DNA from: Sycobia sp. Sy_11
Taxonomy: Eukaryota > Arthropoda > Insecta > Hymenoptera > Epichrysomallidae
Length of the DNA stretch: 64,000 nucleotides
Direction of reading: 5' to 3'
Assembly: GCA_018907035.1 (NCBI GenBank)
Contig: JACCIC010000178.1
Span: forward strand, 248,001 to 312,000
Each line of letters opens with the position of its first letter. Position 1 is the first letter of the stretch. This document shows, piece after piece, positions 23,751 through 35,508 of the stretch. The position numbers and the translations under genes are program-made. The notes under the pieces were generated by a model. It saw only the letters and a program-made list of their open reading frames with translations, searched no databases and had not been told where the DNA came from.

Positions 23751-24919
23751 CGTGAGTACCTCTTGGTACTCCATCCGTGCCGTGGCAGAGGTTAAGACCT
23801 AACCTCACCATCCCATCAGTAAACAGCTATGCGTGGCTCGTGGAGCGGAAAAGTATAGAGGGAGAAAGGAAAGAGTGTCGAGCACAAGGCGCGACGGTGC
23901 GCGCGAGTGCCTTAAAGTTTTCCTTTTCGCGGGATGGCGCGCGCGTCGTCTTTTTTCTACACAAGTCGGCGCGGCGCTTTGTGACTCTCGTCACAATATA
24001 AATAATATAAAATCTATATAATATAAATATAACCATGTAGTAATAAAAGAAAATATATATATATGTACAATGAATATAGATGCGGATATTAACTGTATGT
24101 AAATAATAGTAATATAACAATATGCCTAAGGTCAGGATGACAAACACAGAAGATGAATATAACAGATGAATATAGTTTCAGAATACCTTCTTGTATTAAT
24201 AAGGTTAACAAGCACCAGGCCTGCGTAACTTCCGTTGTAAATAATTACTTTATAGCAACAATACTGAAGGTGAATTTACCTCTCAGGGCACTTTCTTGAA
24301 CACACATAACAATAAGTGCTTATTATTACCCCCCCCCCTTTGACATGAAGTCAAGAAGTTTCAAAAGCTGTTGTCCATTTATTCTGCTGAATATTTATAA
24401 TCCTTAAAAGCCACATACTTTGAATTATATACTTTTTCTATTACACATTATTATATACTGATTCATATAATATTATGTAATATAATCACATATATATATT
24501 ACTCTTACAATGTAACCTATGCTATTCTATTTTCCGTAACAGATCTGCGTTTACCGAGAGGGAATAAAAAGGAATATATTATAAAATATCAGTGAGATAC
24601 AATTTGCATCTCTCAGTCTAGTTGTGCTGTAGCAGCGCTTGCTGCTACGGCGCATATCTGCGCGTACGGTCAAAATGGCCGCTCGACTACGCTGTCAATT
24701 ACACTTTCACTTTCGGCTTTTTTTTCTTGCCTTTCAGCTTTTTTATGTTTATAGGGTGACGGGGATTTTTCACGGTAGGGATTTCTTCGCGCAACTATTA
24801 CTTTTTCATTTTTTCCGCGAACAAAAATATCCGCGCGGCGTCTTCTTTTCGCCGTATTCGACGCGTATTTAATTTGCCACAAGTGTGTGTGCCGCGGACC
24901 TCACGCTATGGGCACTATT
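23751..24919. other. Unassigned sequence with two GC-richer islands
   Basis: 23760-23995 and 24600-24900 are GC-richer islands without a convincing protein. At 24629-24648 there is a perfect 8-bp stem, GTAGCAGC-GCTT-GCTGCTAC. The sequence between them is AT-rich. These may be remnants of LTRs or small elements; I cannot classify them. Confidence 0.4.
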
Positions 24920-25450
24920 TGTAACAGGGTTTTCTCGCCTATTCACTTACCTTCAGCCAATGCTGCATGGGTCCGCGGGTACTCCGTATTAACTTGAAAA
25001 CGGACTGGGGAGATTGACGGGAGAAATCAATGGACAGTAAGTTCTGTATCCAACAACAAGCTTCACGCTCTTTTATTCACTCGCGCATACTCTCTCACTC
25101 GTTACGCTGCGATTTCACGCGTACACACACAGATTGCCTAACACACTCTCGCCTCACTCATACTAGCGGGTTCCACGACACTTCCACGTACATTCTATTC
25201 CGACGTGAAGACAAACAATATAATTACAATTACTTCCGATACACGGGGAATAGGGACACACGATAGGGACGCAACACGGACGAACGATCCGCATGAATAC
25301 GATCGCAGCGCGGGCACGTCGACGCCCGACGCGTTGACCCTAATCTTTAGCGCACTTTATTAAAGGTAACGGAAAACTACTTGCCTTAGTTGTCCTCCGC
25401 TGGGCGATCCCGCACTTCCTCGCGAGCTGGCTGCTAGAGACGCGGCAGTC

Positions 25451-25520
<70 letters not shown>

Positions 25521-26148
25521 CGCTCGCTCGCTCAACATTAGTCGGGCAGGCAGCCGCGACTGTGGTGATGTTGAACCCGCTTTCTCTCTCGCGCGCTGCT
25601 CGACTTCCGTCGGGCAGGCCGTTGGAGATGCTGCTGCTGCTGTGTCCGTCGACTGGGTGGAGATGGCGACAGAGAGCGGGATGCTCTCTGGCTTCAGGCC
25701 GTGCACGACTCCGATCGGGCAGGCCGCGGCAGGCGCTGCTGCGACGAAGGCCGTCGGCCGGATGGTGGTGACTGGAGAGCAGATCGCTCTCCCGATGCAT
25801 ACAAGGCTTCGACGGGCGCCGTCGGAGCTGGGAGCTGGAGGCTCGCTGGATCATCTTCGTCCGAGACGTATATGCTAATAATGAGCCTTTTGGCGTACAG
25901 TGATACCTCGGCTGGCGTGCGTAGGTGTACCAGCCACTCTCGATGCGGGGCTATAGCTTTTTCGTCAGGACGTAAGATGTAGAGCTTAGGAACGTTTGCA
26001 CTGCGCCGTAGCTTGACGGAGAAGGTCTTCGCCTCTCTCTCGGTCAAGCGTTGCGTCTCGCGCGCCCTTTAGACTCGCGAATGCATTATTCGCATTACGC
26101 GCGCACGCGGTTTTAAACGCACGGAGATCGCCGATGGGGGTGGTGACA
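24920..26148 (-). mobile_element. Solo LTR of the gypsy family (LTR copy 2)
   Basis: Homologous along its length to 852-2053 and 56058-57167. On the minus strand it starts TGTCACCACC and ends CCCTGTTACA. Flanks CTATT (24915-24919) and CTATA (26149-26153) are compatible with a 5-bp target duplication carrying one change. No polypurine tract or primer-binding site adjoins it, so it is read as a solo LTR. It has a (CT)n tract at about 25456-25517, a conserved GAAG|GTAAGTG donor-like site near its 3' end, and an internal frame with HREWLVHLRTP. Confidence 0.82.
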
Positions 26149-26554
26149 CTATATATATATATATAATATTTATGTAGGAAAAATTTTTTGCCTGCTGATT
26201 TAATATTTATATATACGCTAAAAAAATTTTTCTTGAATAAATCATTTATTATGACAACTAAAGTTCATGAGAAATTGCTATAATTTCAAACATGTCTATT
26301 TAGCTGTTTTGCAGGATAGTCTTTTAGCTACAATTTTATAAACACATACTTTTATTATGAGCATTTTGGGTGTTCACAATGTGCAATTGATGCAGTTGAA
26401 TTGTTACTTTAATACATACCCGTTTTAGACAAAACGAAAATGAAAAAGCAATGCGGAAAGAATAGATAATTTTTAATTCAAATGTAAAATATCATATAAC
26501 CATAATTATTTTGGAAAGTTAGAAGAGTATGATTGTGTATTTATAGTACCGAAT

Positions 26555-26560
<6 letters not shown>
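26149..26560. other. AT-rich spacer
   Basis: It starts with a short TA tract next to the solo LTR; otherwise no feature is supported. Confidence 0.55.
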
Positions 26561-26585
<25 letters not shown>

Positions 26586-26758
26586 AGGCGTAGGCAGAGC
26601 ACTAGTGGCCTCTCGAAACCAGCATCCCGCCGGAACTATCCGGGAATATTACTTCGGCGGGGCTGTTAATTAGCCTATACGACTCCTCTTCTTATGACAC
26701 TATCCTACGTCCCCCATCCACACAGGTGATCAGGGGTTCGGTGTTCGTCCTCTGTATC

Positions 26759-29700
26759 TTAAAATAGGATCAGTTGGCCTGGTTCATCCTGGGCCATTCG
26801 CCTAGTTCTATCGGCATATCTAAGTTTGGTCATCACCTCTTTTGCGAAACTGTCTACTGCCTTCCAGTTTTCAGAAGATTCCAGCATTATTGATAGGATG
26901 CTCTCTGGTCTTATTGGCTTATTGATGATGTTCATCAAGTGCTAACGTTGTGTTCTAAAACGAGGGCAGCTCACCAATATATGCTCAGCATCCTCGACCA
27001 AAGTCGGACAGATGGGGCAAAGATCATTATTATCCAGGTGAAAGCGGTGGAAATAGGACCTAAAACAACCATGTCCAGTCAACAACTGAGTTAGGTGGAA
27101 ATCTAATTCCCCGTGTTTCCTGTTGATCCATCTGTGTATGTCTGGGAGGATACGATAAGTCCATCGGCCTTTGCTAGAATCGGTCCATCGTTTTTGCCAT
27201 ATTTCTATAGAACGATGACGTTCCACATTTTTAGCACCTTGTAGGGAATCCACTGCGGCCTTACATATGTTATGCAGCCTAGCCAGTTCATCTGCAGCTA
27301 AATCGAAAGGAAGAATTCCGGCAAGTACCTCAGCTGCGTCGGTGGATACCGTCCTGTAACCACTAATAATAAGTATACAGGAGCGACGACGGGTCGCAAT
27401 GGCCAACTCACAATACGATTTAATTCCACATGCATGATGCCAGATTGGTGCTGCATACATGCTGACAGAATTAACAACATAAGCTAATAGTTTCCTCTGG
27501 GGTGGACGTGGGCCACCAATGTTAGGCATGAGCCGACACAAGGCAGCTGAAACTCGTTGCGCTTTTTCGCCAGATATCTTTAGATATTCTTTGAAATTTA
27601 ACCTGGCATCAAGCTGGACACCCAAGTATCGTAAAGATGGCGCAGAACTAATGCGGTAGCTACCAACTTTAAGAGTAATACTATCTACCTTCTTACGACT
27701 GCTGACAAGAACTACTTCTGTCTTGTGCTCCGCTAATTGTAGACCAGCCGTCTTAATCCATCTACTGATGTTGCTGATTGCCTCATTGGCATTTTCAGTA
27801 AGTTCATCAAGGGTCTTAGCCGTCACTACTAGAGCGATATCGTCGGCGTACCCTACTGTTATTGAACCAGGCGATTGTGGAATCCTCAACACGCCATCAT
27901 ACATAATATTCCACAATATAGGTCCCATAACTGAGTCCTGGGGGACTCCCGCAGTAACCTTATGCGATACAGTGCCTTCATCCGTTCGGTATAATATTAT
28001 CCTATTCTCAAAGTAGCTGGCCACGACATTCTGTAAATAACCAGGTACTCCGAACTCTTTAAGAGAACTCATAATAGAAGACCAGCGCGCTGAATTAAAG
28101 GCATTCTTGACATCTAGAGCGACAATGGCACAATACTGTTTAGTGCCACCTTTCCATCTCTTACCACTGATTGCATTTCTTGCGGTACACACTACCAGTT
28201 TAATGGCATCGACTGTTGATTTTGATTTCCGAAATCCAAATTGGCGTGAGGATAAGCCGTGCAATCCTTCAGTGAATGCTTCCAGTCGGCTACATATTAT
28301 TTTTTCAAATATTTTACCTACCGTGTCGAGCATACACAATGGCCTGTATAATGAAGGATCATCAAGTGGCTTATTGCCTTTAGGTAACAGGACTAACCTT
28401 TGAGTTTTCCAGCAATCAGGAAAAATACCCTCAAGAAGACAAGCATTATATACTTTTAGAAATATAGCTGGATTCTTCTGTATCGCCAACTTAACTGCCG
28501 CATTAGGGATACCATCAGGGCCAGGGGCAGCATTGTCTCTAGTCTTAGCGTAAGCATTATGTAGCTCCATTTCTGTTATAGGAGGTATATCGTCCGAGTG
28601 TTGCGTGCGCAGTACAGTCCCATGAATGTCATTGGGAAAGAGAGCAGAAACAATCTTATCAATCAATACCGTGCTAGTGGGTTGTATTGGTGCTCTACTC
28701 AATCGGTCCATGACTGTTTTGTATGGTCGTCCCCATAAGTCATTGTTGGCCTCTGCACACAGTTCAAGCCAGCATCGACGCTTGCTTGCCTTAATGGCCT
28801 TGACAAGCACTCTCTGTGCTTCTTTAAATAAACTATTAAACGTATCACGATGGGTGCGGGCTCTCTGGGCAAGTCTACGTGCGCGATGACATTGTTTGCG
28901 CAATTCTGCAATTTCATTTGTCCACCAGTAGACAGATTGACGATGTTTAAATCCGCTCTTAGTCCTAGTCATCGATGCATCACATGCTTCAGAGATATGC
29001 TTCATAAGTGCATTTGCCAGATGGCCTGGTGCACCATATTCTAAACGCTCTTCTGATATTATAGTGGCGAACACTTCACAGTCTAGCGATCTGATGTTCC
29101 ATTTCCGTGTGGGCATCCACTCATTGCACTTGTTCTTTACTTTCTTCTCTGCAATCTCATACAAGATCGCTCTGTGATCACTGTAGGTGTAAAGGTCGCT
29201 TACTCTCCAATTAAGGATCCGCTGAATCAAGTCATCACTGGCGAATATTACATCAATGACTGATTGTTTATCACCCCTAATGTAAGTGGATTCAGATCCC
29301 TTATTAACCACGTGGAGTTGAAGAGAATTAAGGCCATCAAGCAGTATACTACCTCTGTTATTTGTTGAACCGCTTCCCCAGGCTGTGGACCACGCGTTAA
29401 AATGGCCACCGATTAATAATGGTTTCTTGTCCATGGCTTCATCAACTAATTTAGCTACAAGGATTTCAAACTGCTTGTCCGTCAAGCTTGGAGGAGCATA
29501 TACACTAAAGACGTATATTTCTTGTATTTTAGCCCAGGATATCAATTCGCTCCGATGACTCGACTGCTTTAGTACCTGCCTATTTTGACCAATCCAGAGG
29601 GCAGCTCTATTGCTTGTGTCACTTATCCAGCGCTGTGGTCTGACCCTGTCACAATATGGTTCGGAGATTACAGCAATGTCTATTCTTAGCTCCTTTATTG

Positions 29701-29761
29701 TCTGTTTCAGCAGGTCATGAGCTGCTACGCAATGGTTGGTATTCAGTTGGAGTATTTTCAT
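26759..29761 (-). pseudogene. ORF2: endonuclease plus reverse transcriptase (one late stop)
   Basis: The frame is open for 939 codons from 29761 to an in-frame TAG at 26944-26942, and continues in the same frame to a natural-looking stop near 26759. Endonuclease occupies roughly residues 1-225 (MKILQLNTNHCV; VFSVYAPPSL; SDHRAI). The usual GDFNA motif near residue 117 reads GGHFNAW, replacing the catalytic Asp with His. RT spans about 385-660: GPDGIPN, ALDVKNAFNSARW, AGVPQDSVMGP (usual Gly of QGS is Asp) and the active site GYADDIAL near residue 637. A C-terminal knuckle CPICPTLVEDAEHILVSC lies near 915. It makes the cDNA at a nicked target in related elements. Activity is doubtful because of the His and Asp changes. 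Confidence 0.9.
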
Positions 29762-31127
29762 TTTTTATGTCTGTTTAAAAACTCCACGGTAATCGGGCAC
29801 TTATAGCTGTATGCTGGATGATTAATCTCCTTTTTTCCTTCACATTTACAGAGTAAACAACAGGGCCCGTTTACACACAGCTTGGATAGATGGTCTTTTC
29901 CACCGCAGTGCCTGCAAAGTTTAGTTCTGTCAGGGCCCGAGCACACGGACGCTAAATGGCCAATCTGCCAACACCTGAAGCAGCGCTTTATTTCTGTTTT
30001 TTTCGAACTCTGCAGCTGACCCATCCGATTCGAACATGCCCTACACGTAGTATGTCAGCTGCGTGGCTATATGGTACAGACACCACCGCCGTCTGAGTAC
30101 CCCCATAAGCTTGCCGCAAGGAACGAGCAATTAGTAGGTTAGTCTCCTTTAGCTCGAGGTGTGTTCTCAGAGCCTCTAATACTTCATCCTTTGAAGTGAC
30201 CTCATCTATATCTTTAATCTCCAATGTAATGAGATTACTCAGGACCGAAGTGGATGCGCTATGGCCAACCTTAGATTCAACAATGCGTGCCAACTCATGT
30301 GCATCTTTGGCTGTCCGTTCCAACTGAAGTACAAGGGCACCGCTTGCATTTCTACGTATCCTGTTAACCTCATTCTTGACATGAGATAACTCCGGGTCAT
30401 TCTTTATTTGTCGCAGTACCTCAGCGTATGTAACTCCTTCATTTGCCTTAATCAAAATGGAGTTAGGCCTATTTCGTCTATTAAGCCTGCGTGTACTAGA
30501 TAATTCTTTATCTTTGCCTTTGGGCTTCTTACGCTTGATGGTCTGCCATTGATTTTCTTTGGCTTCAGACTTGCCTGTAGGTACTCCGACCGACTCTAGT
30601 GGTCTCCTTGAGCCCAATGGTGGTTCTTTCGTCCTTTTGCCACCTATGGTTTTAGGAGTGGAAACCATCGCTTCTGCTGCGCTTCGTTTGGTGTCAGAGC
30701 GTAGACTCGGCGTAGTCTGAGTCACCACTTCATGTGTACCAGGACGTTGATACTGTAATAGATCATCCTCTGCCATACTAATGCATTTATATGAGGCATT
30801 AATGGAACGAGCAAGATCCTTAATGGTCTTGTGTACGTTATGCCTATCTTTGACAAAATCCAACAATTGGCTGATCTTCTCACCAAGTCGCTCCAGGTGA
30901 TTGTTTCTGCGCGTGATGGAGATTTCTCGATCCGTTGTTTCTTGATCCATCATGACATCTCCTTTAGTACCCAGTGTACTATCTATGATTATGTTTGATT
31001 TGCCCTCCCCAGAATCCGAGGGGCTACCACCGACCATAGAGGCTTGCACTCTATCGGAATCGGTGAGGAGATTGACCGGTCTTGCCGGAGTTACTCCCTG
31101 GGGTATATCCTTGTTTATACCAAACAT
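29758..31127 (-). pseudogene. ORF1: Gag-like protein with three CCHC knuckles (one frameshift)
   Basis: Starts at 31127 (MFGINKDIPQG). A basic, probably disordered first half is followed by a conserved segment (LEIKDIDEVTSKDEVLEAL; YGGTQTAVVSVP) typical of R1-clade ORF1, then GWVSCRVR. The frame then shifts by one base within an A-run near 30000. The shifted frame (30024-29758) supplies three zinc knuckles: CFRCWQIGHLASVC, CRHCGGKDHLSKLC and CCLLCKCEGKKEINHPAYSYKC. The stop TGA overlaps the ORF2 start as ATGA, suggesting coupled translation. ORF1 of this clade binds the RNA. Confidence 0.85.
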
Positions 31128-31289
31128 TAGTCATAATTGGCCTTACGTTCGGGAGGCCCTCCCTATTAGCTTTTTCTGTCCGCCCTGAGTATTTTATTTC
31201 CTCAGTGCCCTCTACAAATTGTAGCGAGCCATCCCGTATCCGCAACCTGGGGAGGCGCCAGATGGGAGAAAGCAACAAAACTCCACACT

Positions 31290-31290
<1 letters not shown>

Positions 31291-31340
<50 letters not shown>
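31291..31340. repeat. (GT)25 microsatellite
   Basis: A perfect GT tract directly at the 5' boundary of the non-LTR element. Confidence 0.95.
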
Positions 31341-31342
<2 letters not shown>

Positions 31343-32159
31343 TAGATTATTTTAGCCTTCTATAAATAATAAAGCAAAAAATACTTGAAACTAAATATTG
31401 GACGGTATCGTAAAAGGATGTAAATATATGTGTCGACTGGGTCTTATTACGAACTGCGTCTTTGCTGCCCAGCGCGGCAAATGATTTATGAGTTTATTGT
31501 TTTGATGCCTGATATTTTTCTATAGATATTTTTATATTTTCTTACATTTTTCATTTAAAGTAAAAATTATATATTCTTTCCACTCTTATTTTTTACTATT
31601 TTATTTATCAGACACATTAAAATTAAAAAAATTGCTATCTTCATTGAATTAACATCAGGTTATATCTATGATATATTAATAATATTATCACTTACGAACA
31701 ATCAAACTGCCCTTCAAAATTCAAATTAATCATTATTTTTATTAATTATTTATAATTTAATTAACCCTTTAAAATGAAAAATAAAGACGGTCATACGTAT
31801 GATACGATTTGTTTAATTCTTAATGCTTAATAAATTAATAAGTTTCTATTTGTCTTATTGTTATTGACTGTATATATAAGAATCTTATGATATAAATATA
31901 AATGCTTCATATCCTCATGTCTGATTCTGAGGAAGGGGAATGCGGGTAATGTTTTTTGGGAGGGTTTACATTTTTAATAAATTTATTCAATAATTTTTTT
32001 TGTTAAAAAATAGCACCTTAAATTCTAGGGTTTTGTCTACCACTTGCACTTTTTAATTTTTATTTAAATTGATAATAAAATTAACTGAACGTATTTGACT
32101 TTTATTTGCCCGTCATGTCTCGTTTGTATATAATTGTTTATCTATACTTTTTTCTATTA

Positions 32160-32200
<41 letters not shown>
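31341..32200. other. AT-rich spacer ending in (TA)n
   Basis: No coding signal. The (TA)n tract occupies about 32163-32201. Confidence 0.6.
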
Positions 32201-32201
<1 letters not shown>

Positions 32202-32204
<3 letters not shown>

Positions 32205-32440
32205 AACGGGGTTCTTAGACACTACAGGGGGATACGTTCCTGGATTTAATCGTTTTATCATTTGCATGTCAACCCGGTATTAAGTGGTCGTTAACAGAGC
32301 AGAACTCAACGGGTAAGGTTAATTTACACTTAATCATTTTAGACCGTAGGGCTCTTCGAAAGTATCCACAAACTTACCTTTATTCCTATAATCCTTTTTC
32401 TTAGATTAATTATTTTAATAAGGAAAATTCCTAAAAAGAA
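32202..32440 (+). repeat. Possible LTR fragment starting TGTAACGGGG
   Basis: Begins TGTAACGGGGTTCTTAGACA immediately after a (TA)n tract, like other TGTAAC-type LTR starts in this window. The rest is not homologous to them and no end or duplication was found, so this is weak. Confidence 0.3.
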
Positions 32441-32595
32441 AAGGAGAGAAACCGACAGATTATCAAAACGAGATCTATATAAAAAAAGATAAATAATTTA
32501 CATATAAATTTCAATATCAAAAAGAAAAATATATTCATTCAAAAATAAAATTATCATAAATTTTATTGCCTAACCATACCTATGTTATACCCGCA

Positions 32596-32850
32596 TTTAT
32601 CTATCTATCTTTCCCATAGAAGTTGTTTCAAGACGTATTCTATTGTCCGATCATGAAACTCTCCATAGTTGCAGAGATAATAAGGAGAGATCGCCGATGC
32701 CCATGTTAGACATTGCAGTAAAATTTTGGCACTCAGCGCTACGGCGGTGAACGTCGGCGTTTGTGCGATATACCAGATGTTGGTTTTCGAGCTCGTGCGA
32801 TCGAGGGTGCGACAGCGTTCAGCAGGGAGACGCCGAAACAATAGATGTAT
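32596..32850 (-). repeat. Dispersed repeat fragment related to 53280-53600
   Basis: Read on the minus strand, about 32605-32680 nearly matches 53325-53388 (GGACAATAGAATACGTCTTG shared exactly). The segment AGGAGAGATCGCCGATGCC is also shared with 53512 onward, but the two blocks are in a different relative order. It includes one unit of the 60-bp minisatellite family. Confidence 0.65.
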
Positions 32851-33565
32851 TAAAAGGGATTAACTGGTGTCGAAGTTGTTGAAGTATGTCTTTGAAATTT
32901 TCTTGTCTGTGTGTAAGTGTGCATATGCATATGTATGAATGTATTTATATATATACACATTTTCTTAAAATTTTATATTCGCTGCGTGGCGATGATCGAA
33001 GTTATGAAAAGATATACGCACTTAAAGAATTTCTTCGTCGACACCAGTGAATTCCATTTATTATACGACGCTGCCAAATTTTTAAGAAAAAAAAATATCT
33101 ATATATATATATTTATTTATTTATTTATATGTATACGTATTTTCTTAAAATTTTGAGTATAAAACTTGATAATAAGACTACGTTGACTTTAATAATATGA
33201 CTAATTCGATATAAAAAATTATACTTTCTGTAAATTATTTATATAATAACATTCATTGCATTTTTATATAATAAATTTTATTTCATTGCTATTTACATTA
33301 TATCATGCAATTTACTAATAATTATAATTTACGTTATTTTACTATCTCGCTGAGAAAAAAGTTTCTATAAATTCAAATCAATCCATATCATAAAAAAGAT
33401 ATTATTTGAATCAAACCAATATTTATTTAAAGTAAATTTAATTCATTAAAATTAATTCAATAGTTAATTCAACACACCAAAATTTATTTAAATGTATGTT
33501 TAAAACAAAAAAATACATATTTAAAACGAATGAATATTTTGTAATTTGGAGTAAACCATGTACTA
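32851..33565. other. AT-rich spacer
   Basis: Includes two near-identical stretches (TTTTCTTAAAATTTT at about 32959 and 33141), nothing coding. Confidence 0.5.
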
Positions 33566-34846
33566 AATTGTCAAATATCTCCCTTCTGCTTTTTAGCTCT
33601 TCTTTCAGTGCTTTATAAAAAGCGTTACAGTAGTCGGATTTACTTCAAATATGCGCCGTTTTGTTCGATAATCTGTTTTCATCTAGACGGAAACTTCATA
33701 ATACCCCTCTCGTAGAAACCCCTCTCCTTATTTACGAAGAACTCGGACAGCCAGTTTTCACAAGCCTCTTTTGAGTCGAACTTTACACCATCAAGGGCAT
33801 TCGACATGGACAGGAACAAGCGGTAATCACTTGGCGCTATGTCCGGGCTATATGGTGGATGCGATAAAACCTCCCATCCAAACTCTCGTAGCCTCTGACG
33901 AGTCATCAACGAAGTATGTGGTCTGGCGTCGTCCAGGTGGAACACTACACCTTTCCTGTTGGCCAATTAAGGACGCTTCTGATCGATAGCCTGCTTCAAG
34001 CGGTTCAGTTGTTCACAGTAGACGCTAGAATTAAGCGTCTTACCATATGGGAGCAGGTCATAGTGAATGATTCCCTTCCAATCCCACCAAAAACACAGCA
34101 AAACCTTTCTGAACGTCAATCCCGGCTTGGCCACTGTTTGAGACGGTCCACCGGCCTTGGACCACAACCGTTTTTGCTTGATATTGTCGTATGTGATCCA
34201 TTTTTCGTTGCCAGTCACCGTCCGCTTCCAAAATGGGTCAAGTTCGTTCCGTTAGAGCAGCACATCGCAGGCGTTGATTCGGTCCAGAAGATTTTTTTGG
34301 CGTCAAATCATGCGGCACCCAAATATCAAACTTTTTTGTATCTAGCCTTCTGCAGATGGTTTCAAATGGTTTGATGACTAACTCTCATCTCCTGAGCGAT
34401 GTCACGAGATGTCATATGCCGGTCTACCTCGATAAATTCTATAATTTGATCGGTATTCGTCGTCACATGTCTTCCCGCGACTGGCATATCCATGGTGTCG
34501 TTTTCACTGGCTCTGAATCGTCAAAACCATTCCTCTGCGGTTCGAAGTGATAGCGTGCCACCCCCCCCAAAACACCATTAATCTCACGGAACGTTTCTCT
34601 AGCGGATGTGCCTTTGACGAAGAAAAACTTTAAAATAGCGCGAATTTCGGCGTTAGTGAACTCCATGTTTACACGTCTATAACTTTTGAACACAATATCC
34701 AAACTAATCAGCATAGTCTCATTTTGTACGTTATGTCAAGACCTTTCAAATGATGTATGGTATTGCCAGATACGAGCTCTGTAGCGCTTTGTACATAGCT
34801 GCGAAATTCATAAGACAAAAAGGCGGAAGGGAGATATTTGACAACC
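33566..34846 (-). mobile_element. mariner transposon (second family), full length, 1281 bp
   Basis: Inverted termini sharing TTGTCAAATATCTCCCTTC are bounded by TA on both sides (33564-33565 and 34847-34848), the mariner target. The length is typical of the family. It encodes a broken transposase on the minus strand. Confidence 0.9.
33640..34666 (-). pseudogene. mariner transposase, broken
   Basis: Starts MEFTNAEIRAILKFFF at 34666, the N-terminal helix-turn-helix part. It shifts frame in a C-run near 34560, then continues. The catalytic domain shows TGNEKWITYD, where the first Asp of the DD34D triad (TGDEKW in active copies) is Asn; FHLDDARPHTS has the second Asp; SPDIAPSDY has the third, 34 residues later. 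Near the end PSR is followed by a TAG where Trp is usual, then KQIIEQNGAYLK and a natural stop. Length corresponds to about 342 codons against the usual 345. Inactive. Confidence 0.88.
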
Positions 34847-34848
34847 TA

Positions 34849-35467
34849 ATATTTGAAACAAACAATTAAGTTTATTTGAATAGCTTATTTTTAGTTTAAT
34901 AGCTTATTTGAATAGTTTATTAGAATCATATATTTTTTACATTACACTAAATAAATTATTCAAAAGTAATAAATATTTCTTGAATTTTACTAAACGGAAC
35001 TACATATACGTAAAAAATAAAGTTAAATAAATAACTATTTGAAAAACTATATATATACTCAAATTTAACAAATATATTGAATTTTTGGAACAGCTGTTGA
35101 ATATATACAATTAAATAGCTTTATAAAAAAGTGAACTATATTTGTTTGATTATACCCAACGAGTTATTAGAAACTAGATATTTAATTTAAATTAATAAAT
35201 CTTTTAATAAAACTATTTATATGGTATAAGTAAATAATTTTTTCAAAAATAGAAAATATTTTTTTGATTTATAGATACATTTTGTAGTTTTTACAATTTA
35301 TTTATTACATTTCATATTTAAATCTGTGCTTTTTTTAATAAGATCAAATAAATATTAATTAGATTTTACAACAGGCAGGGAATAATCAAATAAATCTAAT
35401 CCAGCCTTTGAGAAAACTATTTCATTCATTCAAGTAAATGGTTTTGTCAAAAATTGAATATATTTTT

Positions 35468-35508
<41 letters not shown>

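Larger units (their letters stand above)
26561..31290 (-). mobile_element. R1-clade non-LTR retrotransposon, nearly full length
   Basis: On the minus strand: a 5' UTR of about 160 nt, ORF1 with three zinc knuckles, ORF2 with endonuclease and reverse transcriptase, a 3' UTR of about 170 nt and a 25-nt poly(A) tail (T run 26561-26585 on the plus strand). ORF1 and ORF2 overlap as ATGA. The two-ORF plan, the apurinic-type endonuclease at the N-terminus and a C-terminal CCHC after RT fit the R1/TRAS/Waldo group. The 5' end abuts a (GT)25 tract. No clear target duplication was found. Two lesions in ORFs: one frameshift and one late stop. Confidence 0.88.

Noticed and set aside
852..26148. LTR copies 1 and 2 as the two ends of one element
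   Set aside because: They are 23 kb apart with a complete, independently bounded copia element between them. Copy 2 has its own likely target duplication and no adjoining internal sequence.
31760..31775. TTAACCCTTTAAAATG as a possible piggyBac end
   Set aside because: A short match in AT-rich DNA, with no partner and no coding remnant nearby.
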